DNA from: Apostichopus japonicus
Lineage: Eukaryota; Echinodermata; Holothuroidea; Aspidochirotida; Stichopodidae
Length of the DNA: 64,000 nt
Direction of reading: 5' to 3'
Assembly (NCBI RefSeq): GCF_037975245.1
Contig: NC_092566.1
Coordinates: 3,534,001-3,598,000, forward strand
In this document: positions 14,500-56,663 of the stretch, one piece after another
How positions within the stretch are numbered: position 1 is the first letter of the stretch
How the letters are laid out: the number at the start of each line of letters is the position of its first letter
Position numbers and translations under genes: made by a program
Notes under the pieces: model-generated
Told to the model about the DNA's origin: nothing
What the model saw: the letters and a program-made list of their open reading frames with translations, nothing else
Databases searched by the model: none

Positions 14500-17250
14500 A
14501 TTAATTAGATATATAACATAAATGTAATTGTAAGTTATAATCTGGTCTCGGTATGTGGACCGAGACTTATGCAGGGCGGATAAAGCAAAAAAGGGTCAGG
14601 GTATGTTTGCCAGGTGCCAAAATACAGGATGTCAGTGAAAGGGTAAACAAAATTGTGTCAAATGCGGAGGTGGTTGTGTGGTCCAGGTAGGTACCAATAA
14701 TGTGCAGAAGGAGTCACTCGACATATTTCGGACAAGGTATCACGATTGGTGTGTCGCCTACCATTAAACCGTGCTAAAGTTGTCATCTGTATAGTCTATT
14801 GCCAAGATTTGACAACAAGGTTCAATCACATAAAATGGTATAACTTTGAATGGTTTCTTGCATAGTCTTTGTTCTGACTACTGCTTCACATTTGTTGACA
14901 TGTGGTCATGTTTCCAGGGTAGAAGGGATTTGTTTGCCAGGGATGGGTTGCCCTTAGCTAATACTGGGGCCTTGTTGTTTGGTAGGATGGTTAATTACTC
15001 TGTTGAACAGCTTAAACTAAATTGAGGGGGGGGGGCGATGGGGGCAGCCATAAATTTTGATAAGGATTATATTTCTAGTGGAGGTGCTTATAGGCAATTT
15101 GAAGGCAAGGAAAGTAATAGTAATAGTTCTAACATAATCAGGAGGCATGCTAAGGTACATAGTTTCAGGGATAAACTGAAGATTGTCTTTATACCAATGA
15201 TAGAAGTATTCGTAAAAATTTTGCTGAATTTACTGTTCTTCTTGAGGATCTGATGTGTTTGGTATCGCAGAATCTTGGTTAAGGGAGGACATTGATAGTG
15301 CTGAGGTTTCTTACCCGGGGTATGTTGTGTATCGTCAGGACAGGAGGGATATACTCATAATGGAATTGGTGGGGAGTTTTACTTTATGTTAGGGATGATA
15401 TTTTAAGTGTTGAGACATCTCAGTTGCAAGGTTCTTTTTTAAATTCTGTCTGATGCGAGTTCTCCCCAGACAACTCCAAGAAGTCCAGTGATGTTATAAA
15501 TATTGGTGTTGTTACCGTTCTTCTAACAGCAGCGAAGATAACGATGTTTTACTGTTTGATTCAATTAGAAAGGCTGCTAAAGGTGATGTTGTTATTATGG
15601 GCGACTTTAATTTTCCTGACATTAATAGATAGATGGTTCCAGTAGTAGGAAGGGTAATAACTTTCTAGATGTTGTGCAAGATTGCTTTTTAAATCAGCCT
15701 GTTACTTTCCCTACTGGGGGGGGGGGGGAAATATATAACATCCTGGAATTGTTTTTGAGTTCTGATCCAAGCAATGTTGTTGATTTGACGGGTCTAGGAA
15801 AACTAGGAACTAGCGATCATGATACACTAGCTTTTGAAGTTGTTTGCAAGATCGTAAATTCTCTTAGCAAGGAAAAAGTCCCTGATTTTTCGAGATTAGA
15901 TACAGAGGCAATTGCAACTTTAAGGTACAGATTGGATTAATTTGTTTAGAGATATGAGTGCTTCTCAGTCTTGCCAAGGATTTGTTTAGCTGATAAGTTA
16001 AAGGTCATTATGGAAAATCATGTTCCATGGAAGAATCGTCGTAAAAGCAGTATGCCTTCCTGGATGAATAAGAAGTTACATTTGCAATTAGGCAAAAACG
16101 TAGAATGTGTAAGTTGTTTAGGAGGACTAATTCTGAATTTCTTTCGGCCAAGTTTAAAATTTATCAGCTGAAGGTAGAACGCTTAGTCTCTGATGCAAAA
16201 TTTAATTTCGAAAATAAAATTGCCCTATATATATTAAGGATAACACAAAGGCCTTCTTTTCTTATGTCAGGTCAAAGCAGAAAGTTGCAATTGTTTCTCT
16301 TAGGACACCACAGGCAGATAATATAGTTACTGATAGTCAGGATCTTACAGATCTTTTGAATAACTATTTTGTGTCGGTTTTCAAGGGAAGATATGAGTAG
16401 TATTCCAGATTTTCAGGGGGAAGTGATGGTCCTAAACTGGATACGGTCTTATTTTTGGATGAGGTTGTCTTAAAGGAGCTGTTTTGTCTAAATGTTTCTA
16501 AAGCTTCTGGACCTGATGCAATCCATCTGTACTTGAAGACTTTTGCACACCATTTCTGCGTTCCACTCTCATTGGTTTTTAGTAAATTATGAATGAAGGT
16601 TATGTTCCTAAGGACTGGAGATGTACTATAGTATTACCCTAAGTTTCAAGAAGGGTGATAAGTCTAAGCCTGTAATTACTAGTTAGGCTTTATTAGCAGT
16701 TGGTTAGGCCTCATCTGAAGTATGCTGTGCAGGCTTGGAACCCATATTTTGCTGAGGATAAGGAAGTACTCGAAAAGGTCCAGAGGAGGGCTACTAGGAT
16801 GATTAGTTCCTTAAAGAGGGTTCCTTATTATATGCGGTTACAACTGTTGATTTATTGAATCTCACCACACTGGAGCTTAGGAGGTAACGTGGTGACTTAA
16901 TTCAGGTTTTCAAGATTTTGTATAGTTTGACAATTTATCCTTCACTGACCTTTTTATGCTTGCTAATAGTAGTTGTACCAGAGGTCATTGTCTTAAACTC
17001 CAAAAGTCACAAAGTAGGATTAATATTCGGCATAACTTTTTTCTAATAGGGTTGTGAAAGAGTGGAACGGTTTGCCTGAGAAAGTTGTAATTGCAAGTAG
17101 TGTGAATGGGTTTAAGAATGCTTTGGACAAGCACTTTAAGCATTGTAATCGGGTCTGAGTGTTTGTCTTCAGTTTCTTTCTCTCTAGTATACGGTCCTTG
17201 ATAGGGACTTGAGTGTCCCCCCTGATCCTTGTTTTTCTACTAAACTAAAC
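14500..17250 (+). mobile_element. Decayed CR1-like non-LTR retrotransposon with internal deletion
   Basis: Fragments of both ORFs are visible on the plus strand in shifting frames. About 14600-15020 matches an ORF1 with an SGNH/esterase-like domain (for example FARDGL near 14930, after a WYNFEW block near 14840). About 15170-15640 is an APE-type endonuclease (AESWLREDIDSAEV; GDFNFPDIN). About 16480-16670 is the early reverse transcriptase (SGPDAIH, ending KKGDKSKP). About 16690-17160 is the 3' part (RPHLKYAVQAWNPYFAED, VQRRATRM, VVKEWNGLPEKVV). The catalytic core with the YADD-type motif is missing at about 16680, where early RT joins straight to the late region. Many frameshifts and stops make it non-functional. 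The family assignment (CR1/Jockey clade) rests on the ORF1 esterase and late RT motifs. Confidence 0.82.
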
Positions 17251-20200
17251 TATCATAGTTACGTCAACACGGAAGTAATCTCATGAATATTTGTTTCATA
17301 ATTTTATGATAATTCTTGCGCTCAAAAGTTTCCATGGTGTCATACTAACTGGACAGGGAGTTTTGAATTATGGTACTCTCAAGCAACACTTCTTTTTGCT
17401 TCACTTGTTGGCTTCACTTGTTTTGGAATTTGCATGCGGCAACAACTCAAGATACTGACCAATGTATTTTAGTGCTCATGTAGCAGTGTAATGGACCTCA
17501 GGCTAAAGGGCGTCGTTAGGCTATAGACTAAAACCAGGGCTGGGCATGAAACTGATCTTGCAGGCTACTATAAATGTCTTTATGCAATCCGCAGGCCGCA
17601 ACACAGGAGAGAAGAATTGGAAGAACATGATGTCGGATAGCTTAGTTCAGTCCAGTCCAGTCTTAGCTCGATCAGTTTATGCTTCCCAAGGGTTTCAAGG
17701 CTTTCCTTTTTGGAGAGTGTTCAGAGAATGAAGCAGACAACGACCCATTCCTGCGACAAGGACTACCACTTATCGGATGGATGCCGAGAGTTTACCTCAG
17801 CATTCGATCACTTTCTCAAATACTGAGTGAGGTGCATGTGAAAGCACCCATTTCATCATCAATGCAGTGTAACCATGGCGAAAACATGTTGTTTCAAATC
17901 CATTAAAAGTACAGATACCAACCCCATTACCAAATTCGCAAACCACAACCATCCAATCCATGAAATGACTCCGCGGCTCAATAAGACAGCAAAGCAGCTA
18001 TTTTGAATACGTCACCAATATCGGTAGAACTTTACAACCGGGAACCTAATAATGGACATGCACTTTAGCCGCTACTCTAAGCTTTCACCTAGAGATAACT
18101 TTCAGAAAGTCCTATCTTCAGATTGTCTTTCTCTCTTCATTAATTTCAGTAGCAGAAACTGATCTGGGAGGATATAACGGACCATGTATAAAAGGCCCCA
18201 CCTGAGCCTGGTTGAGTGGTCCGATTCTTCCCAGACTTAATGAATAAATCCACTGATATTTTTTCCACCAACTGCTTATGGCGGTGGGGACCAATTTTGC
18301 CCCCTCCCCTCTGCAAATGCCACTGGTACCAATGATGTTTTACAACCTTTCTCAGTCTTTTTGTCAATAACTAGCTTTACCTAGTACTGCAACAGGTGGT
18401 GGAAGGAATATTATGTGGGGTAACTTTATCAAACTCTTAAGGTGTCTCTGACTGGGTTCTCATGTGATATGATTGTTAATGTAAATCAACATTAAGTCAA
18501 GGAACTCTCCAAAGCATAAAACTGAATTATGGTTTCAACTATGATAATTCTTGAAAATTTTGGAAAAGCAAATACTTGGGATTTCTAGTACAACAAACAG
18601 AAACAGAAAAAAAGGAAGTCTTACCAGAAATGCAGGAAATATTATAGAAATATATTAGAGCTTTGATATTACATTCGATTTTACTTTCATTGATAGAATA
18701 TTACCAAATGGTGGTTCAATAAGTTTTCGTACTGAGGAGCAAATTATTTAAAAAAGAACGAATATAGAAAAATGCCAAACATTTATTGGACCGGAAATGA
18801 AAATTATTACCTTGAACATTTGCAGGCAAAAAAAAGAAGAAGATAAACTCAAGAATTCAAGGCACTTTTGACAATTGTTTCATTTACTATTGTCTTGGAA
18901 ATACCAGAGGTACTTATACATCCCCTTCTAAAACTTTGATTTAAGTTTTCCAAGAATTTTTGGCAACTAGTTTTAATTTATGAATATTCATGAAGATGAC
19001 ATAAACATGTTTCAAATAAATAGGATAACGACATGGCATATGATGGTAAACGATACTAGAACTGACATGTACAGTTTCACTTGAACGTAATCGAATAAGT
19101 TTGTGTCTTTTTTGTATATTTTGCACTTTGTTTTAACATTTTCTTCTTGTTATTAACATTAATTTTAAGATGAAACAATTGGGGAATATTCTTCTTGAAG
19201 AGATAAACGGATGTAGCTCTGTTTATAGATCACCCAGAGTGTATCTGTTGACCTTAATTTTTCAAGAAATGAGAAGAGTTAAACCTTCTAGGAGACAGAG
19301 AGAGAAGGAGATGCAGCAATCTGTAAATTTCTTATTACTGGCAGTGATTCGAGGGCAGTTACTCCTTCAAGTGTCAATCTTATCCCGAGAGGTTAATGCT
19401 CTTCACAGCATCCCAAACAATGCCTAGTAATGCTCAGTGCTTTGGACTCAGTTTTCGTACGATATGACAACTGCCTATTTTGATAACCATTTAAAACTTG
19501 TGTGAAGAAAAATTTCTTCGGAAATTGTAAAACATTCGTCTGCAGCTTTTGGAAGACTCGGAAGCAACTTTCTGTTTTGACGGGTAACAAGAAACAGCAA
19601 TTTTCTTTTGAGGAGAATTGATACTTCATCCACAGTTCGCTAACCTTTTCAACCGTTTCTAAATTTTTCAAATCCAATGACAACGGTAACACAAGAACAC
19701 TCGGCCAACATCACAAATCTGGACATGTGATTTATGGAATAAATTTTGGGGGTAAAGTGCAAAAAATTCTCTGCAATTTGATAAAATGCATGATAAAACG
19801 CATGAAAGTAACTGAATATAGTTTCTCTGTATATGTGCAAGTTACTACTATAGGGTCCATATGAGTTTGGGTCCCACTATTTAAAAGGGTACTAACTTTG
19901 GATGATAAACATACGTAAGTACTTGACTAGTAGCCATCTTATTTCATTTGGTGAAACAATAACATGAGTATTATTATTTGGCTTTCACATTCAGCATGGA
20001 CTCGACCTGGGAAACATTTTGAGAGCTGAAATACATGTTTTTTTTTCCACTTTTGTAACAGCAAGGTAAATACATGCAATGCTCCAATAAAGCTTAGAAA
20101 GACTTAGAAAAAACAATCACATCACAGCACACTAAATGTAACAAGGTAAAGCACATGTATGGGATCTACTACATGATAATATGAATATGCATGCCAATTA

Positions 20201-20683
20201 CCATAAATTACCATAATCTTATGTCATGACAACGAAGCAACATTTGAGACCCTTCTTCAAGTCTGTTCGTTTCTTACTAAAGTATGATAGCAAGGCCTAA
20301 CATCACCAGAAATAATTTGGGTAAATTTGAGTATTTTGCTTTTAAGATATCACTCAATAACCACGAATAAAGATCATTGGATAATACACCTTGCTTTCAA
20401 CTGTAACAGCTGCAATTCTAAGATAAGGGGAAAGCGGGAGGTGCGAGGAGGGGGGGGGGGGCACTGGTAGGAGAATGTTGAACTATTCAAGTGGTAGCCT
20501 AAATCATGCAGAGAGAACTAACTCACAGACACACAGAATCAAATAAAGAGGTATATCGACTTTTTTTTTATGAAAATGATTTCATCTAACAGAAGAGACA
20601 GCAAGAGGGAATCAATAGGACATTAAAGGAGTTGTCTGGACAGACAGCCCAAGTTGGGAGTTTTGCATCTCTCATAGAGGGTG
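17251..20683. other. Intergenic stretch between LINE and PAPSS 3' end
   Basis: No gene is recognised. Open frames at 17546-17906 and 19170-19427 on the plus strand have no recognisable domain and are short. The right part must include the PAPSS 3'UTR, but I did not find a convincing minus-strand poly(A) signal near the stop at 20684. A run of 12 G lies at 20450-20461. Confidence 0.45.
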
Positions 20684-51724
<31,041 letters not shown>

Positions 51725-54700
51725 GCTATATAAAGATAACCCCTTTGAAATCAATCAGTGATACCACAGATAAGTTCACGCCTGGGTCAAAAACTTTATA
51801 TGTGTTCGGTGATCGCACTGGTGTGTATGCAAATCAGTTGGTGTGTTGGCAGTTTTTTGCCACTTGGCAGTAACATTTGCGTGCCTGCCGACGAAAGGAG
51901 AAACGGACAAGCGCCATCACAACAAATCAGGGTTAGGCATCTATGGGATTAGGGCGGTATCACACAATTGTACTTACACTGTATATGTGAGTCAAACACC
52001 AAATTACAAATGCATCACAGGCACAGAAAAGTGAGTCACATAAAGCCATACTTGGGCATGAAGCAGTCAGAAACAGTAATACACAGAAAGGTAGAGAGGG
52101 ATGATGAAGCACGATTAGGAAATTATTTGAGAAGAAAGTGCTACCTACCAAACCGGGTAAACCGTTGGAGTATCAGTCATATTGGTATTTTTTATCTGAA
52201 GTTACTTTTGAGTTCCTTTATGTGGTAGCATAAATTATACCTCCCGCCCCTTCCCCACTCTCCAATAACTTGCAGCAGATTTTCTGATCAAGATGCCACA
52301 CCTAGTACAATAAGTTGGACTAAATGCATGACCAATGGAGGGAAGTGTAAACATACTACCACTCAGCATTGAGACAACTGACCAAATGTTCTCTGAAAGT
52401 TCTCATGTTGCCTTATTTGCTACGTTACCTACTATTACATTGAAAGGTTCTATGAACTTGGACATTATTATCCTGTTATCTCGACTGGTTCAATGTACAA
52501 CTATCTTCTCGGCAGGAAGCGATGATAAAAGGGACTTTACACTCTGTAAAGAGAGATGAAAGCTAACATAATATGTGACTGATTTCCATATTCATCAATC
52601 CCTCAGTCACAATCTAGTAGAGAGGAAACACTTGTTTCCTTCCTTCCTGCATGATCGCTCATCTCCCGTGCTAACTTTCATTAAAAGAAAAATTATAACA
52701 AAAACGTTAGCAAGCCGACTAGTAACCAGAGGCTGTTAAACTTAACAAGCCTTACAGTGCCCTCTTTCACCAAGCCACGCGTAAAAAAAAAGGGGGGGGG
52801 GGACATGGGACTGTGGACCAGAAACTGACTTTTTGTATACGGTGTCATTTCGGGTGTGCACTGAATGCAACGACCATCTGATTATATTGATCGCTCGCCC
52901 TTCTTCTAGTTTGAAAGAAACAATGACTCCTTTTTATCCATTAACATTATTCACAAATATGTTGGACATCATGCAATACACCTGTATACTCAGTATTCTT
53001 GAAGATCGCAGTATTCAACAAAAGTGTCACACTATCAATTTGGTAGTACTCAAAACAATTACTCGAGTACTACTCGTGTACTTTCTTTGGCAAGTTTTAG
53101 TACTCGTAGTCGAATACTGAGTACTCGTTGCTAGGACTACGAGAATATTTCAGGCGCTCAGTCGCTTTGTTATTTGAAAGTGTTTGGTAGTCGTTCAAGT
53201 CATTTATTTAGGGGGAAGAACCACTGATCTGTACACTAACGTTAGTGTACAGATCAGTGGGAAGAACTGGAGTCATAACAGAACACCGTATACGTTTTCA
53301 TCCCTCTCTGTATAGTTTTTTCGTTACTGGATATACAGGTGGCACGAGTAAGAATTCTAGCCTAATACCCTTCCATGTTGAAATTATGTGTTATGTAGGC
53401 CATGTGCACGTCTGTATAAGATATGCTTCGAGTTTCTTGTTTGCTTTCAAAACATAATAAATCTAACTTGAGATTCACTCGATAAATTAGAAAAAAATAT
53501 TTTACTCATATTTTCCTGTCTTCTGTGTTCGAATGTTTGGTCAAAGCACAACCAACAAATCAAAACAATATTATAATAAGAATAATGGAAGAGCTCCCCC
53601 TGTTTTTCTTTGGGCCTGCCTCAGGCACGTGATCAACATTCCTTTCAAAAGAGGTTATCTGTTATGTAGTATATTCTTTGATTTAAATGTAATCACAGCT
53701 TTACCTATATCTTTCGTGTAACAGGTGAACCTTATTTATATAGCCCAAGGGATCAGTACAACTATGATTCCATTCCTTAGCGGGCGTACATTCTCTTCTT
53801 CAACAACATGTCTACGTCATGCGAGCTTTTCGAACCCTATCTTAATTATTCGAAATAATGTCAACTGAAACACAAAATTCCACCGGGGAATCTGTTGTAA
53901 ATAGGGTCTACTTGTAACATAGAATATTTTAGCATGACAGATGGACAAATTAGTATGTAACACTGTCTAATAATTCCGCCGTGAAATGTTGCTGTGTGGG
54001 GATTAGGTATATATCTTCATGTATTACGGCTCAAGAACTGGATACAAAGTAAATTTCACTGTGGCTCGCAGAAATTTTGGGCCCTACGCCTGGTTCAAGT
54101 ATGTTTATGTTTATTACTTTACATGTCACATGGATATGCCTTTTGTGTGGCAGTCTGTATGTTGCGCAATATATTTTGGAAAATCCCGAATTCTAAAAGA
54201 AGAATGACTTTTATATGTACACTATGCTACATAGTGTAATACTGTGTGCATGTATACGTGTCTTACAGACTGATTGGCGAATAGAGACGTACAGACACAA
54301 TTATCAAGAACAGGCTAACAATCATCGAAAATCGAGGTAATTATCTCTTTTTGACTTAAAAAATAACCCTTTGCAAGTGGATAGTGTATGCACTTATATG
54401 GAACGTGATTTATGTGTTCAGTAATGTCACGCGTTTCGTGTACTGTATAAATCTATGGCATGTAACGTACGGGATATTTTTTTAATGTTCGACTTTTATA
54501 TCCTTCCCCCTATCATTAACAGTAATACATATTAAGGCATGCGTTGCATTCTATATATGCTTTATTTCCTTCTCTTAGAATTTTGTGTGTGTGTGCGCGA
54601 ATGATAACCGGTGTAGTGAAACGGTACGTGGTAGCACCCCCCCCCCTCTCTCTCTTCTACAGGGTAGAGGGTGTCAATCGGGACAAAGTTCCCGTTCCGG

Positions 54701-54908
54701 ACAGAAATCTTTCACATTGAGGGTTACTGACAGCTCTATAAAGTTACAACGCCCTTTCCAAGTCACGCCCCTCTTCTTGTGCTATTGGTATATGTTGCGT
54801 TGCCTCGTCATTTGTTTTTATAATAGTATCACAACAACCACTTCAGAGTGTTTTGCGATCAATAAAAGAAGAAAGCAACACAGACTTGAAATCGTTAAGT
54901 AGCAACAA
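51725..54908. other. Upstream of PAPSS first exon a; intergenic
   Basis: Includes the likely distal PAPSS promoter on its left. A perfect 40-bp palindrome lies at 53221-53260, preceded by AGTACTC-rich sequence at about 53040-53130. No gene is recognised; many short plus-strand frames have no domain. Confidence 0.45.
53221..53260. repeat. Perfect 40-bp palindrome
   Basis: CCACTGATCTGTACACTAAC is immediately followed by its exact reverse complement. GGAAGAAC occurs on both sides, partly shared with the arm ends. Confidence 0.9.
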
Positions 54909-54956
54909 TTTCAAATATTAACTTTATCTCAGTCTGGACTATCCCTTTAAAATTAC

Positions 54957-55048
<92 letters not shown>

Positions 55049-55121
55049 GTATGTAAAGGCCTATATATATAATTGTAATTTTAAATGGATAGTCCAGACT
55101 GAGATAAAGTTAATATTTGAA
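54909..55121. mobile_element. Inverted-repeat element with TA microsatellite loop
   Basis: Arms of about 52 bp (54909-54960 and about 55070-55121) are reverse complements apart from one indel, including CAGTCTGGACTATCC on the left arm. The loop of about 110 bp is mostly (TA)n with a short TGTAAAGGCCTA island near 55052. It looks like a short hairpin MITE whose centre has become a microsatellite. Confidence 0.75.
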
Positions 55122-55532
55122 TGTAAAAGTGAATGACACTGACACTTTGTCATAGAGTAAATGCATAATATTTCAATTTCATAAAGGTACTGTATATTAA
55201 ATCTCATCACTTGCATTATAAGACTTTGGAGTCAGATATTGTCGGAAATTTGAAGATATCATGCAACGCGACAAATTGTTTGGACACAACTATTACTGGA
55301 TAGCATTTCGTCCGAATTAGATTTCAAGACATAGGATTACATCTCATTTACAACAGAATTTAAATTATTTAGGTATAGAATTGCCTTAAAGAAAAGCATT
55401 TAAAAGGATTGCAACAACTAAATTTTTGGTACAATAATGGTCAAGTAAAACGTATTTGCCGTCACTAAGTGTTGCCATTTTACTTAACTCATACATGTAT
55501 TACACTTAATCTTGATGAAACTCAGACATCCT

Positions 55533-56486
55533 TTTTTTTTTTTTTTTTACCACGCTTGGTATCTTTATTGGTAACATTCTTGTGCCAATTCGAACAAATT
55601 TGAATACAATAAGGTCAAGAACCTTTTACAAGTAATGATAGGTACATACAAAAACCATGATGAATCGATATTAACTGAACAGTATAGTGCAATTACTAAA
55701 TGAGTCTTTTAACTGCTCGTAAGAAATGAAAGCTTTGCCTCTTTGCTTGAGTTCTTTCTCAAGTTTAATAGCAAACTTTAACTTATATAAAAAATCTCTA
55801 CATCTCATTTCCGTGTTCGAATTTTTCTTACTAAAGATGAAGTACTTGAGATGAAAAATTAAGAAATTATATGGGTGATTACAGAATAATGAAACCCAAA
55901 GCAGATGTCATTCTTCGAAAGTATAAATTGTCTGCCAAAAATAGCTTGCTCCACATCTAAAATAAAGTTCGATATAATAGGGCAGTCCCAAAACAGATGT
56001 AACAGGGTCTCGTCATAGCGGCCACAAAAGTGACATCGTGGGTTATCGATTTGCCCTATTTTATGACGGTAGTGGTTTGTTCCAATAATGCGATGGAGGA
56101 AGCGAAATTGAAAATATTGCATCTTGGAATCTCTGACAGAGCGAAACGGGGCCTGAAAAATTTTCTCCCATTGGGTGGCTGTGATATTAAAATAAAGATT
56201 CCATTTGGCTACAGCCGCAGGAGGAGTGCTAACACGAGTAATAAGGCTTTTATAAATATGTTTAGAGACAGAGGGAATAAATTGGGGATATTCACTAGAG
56301 CTATTAACAGTATCCTTATAAACCTTCATCAGTCCAACCTTCCATGCTCTAGGGATAGACGAAATAATTCCATAGTAAACAGTAAATGGGCAATAATCTA
56401 AACTATACTTCTCTTTGAAACGCAGTATTGACAATGGACGATTGTCATTGTCAAACAGATGTTTCACCTGCCAAAAACCTTTTTGG
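55533..56486 (-). mobile_element. 5'-truncated L1-like LINE insertion
   Basis: The minus-strand frame 56486-55859 encodes the C-terminal part of a non-LTR reverse transcriptase protein. It includes FRFLHRIIGTNHYRHKI and then a CxxC-H zinc-knuckle-like segment (CHFCGRYDETLLHLFWDC). A frameshift near 55870 moves the remaining C-terminus into another frame, which continues to a stop at 55673. The poly(A) tail is the T17 run at 55532-55548. The 14-bp AACTCAGACATCCT flanks the insertion at 55519-55532 and 56487-56500. Endonuclease and RT catalytic regions are absent by 5' truncation, as is usual for target-primed insertions. Confidence 0.9.
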
Positions 56487-56663
56487 AACTCAGACATCCT
56501 GCTGGACCTTTACACCAAACAACGTTATATGCAGAATATAGCATACACAAAAATCTGGTCACATGCCGATACTTCCATTGATTTGTTAGATCATTTAAAA
56601 TATACCAACCATCGATCGATTAAAAATAAATTCATCAATACTTCTTCTCCCTTGTTTTTGAAG

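Noticed and set aside
19170-19427. 85-codon plus-strand frame
   Set aside because: No recognisable domain or gene context.
56415-56663. Upstream extension of the MYND reading frame
   Set aside because: The open frame runs through the antisense of the LINE insertion; the conserved protein begins at 56664 and the upstream peptide has no domain.
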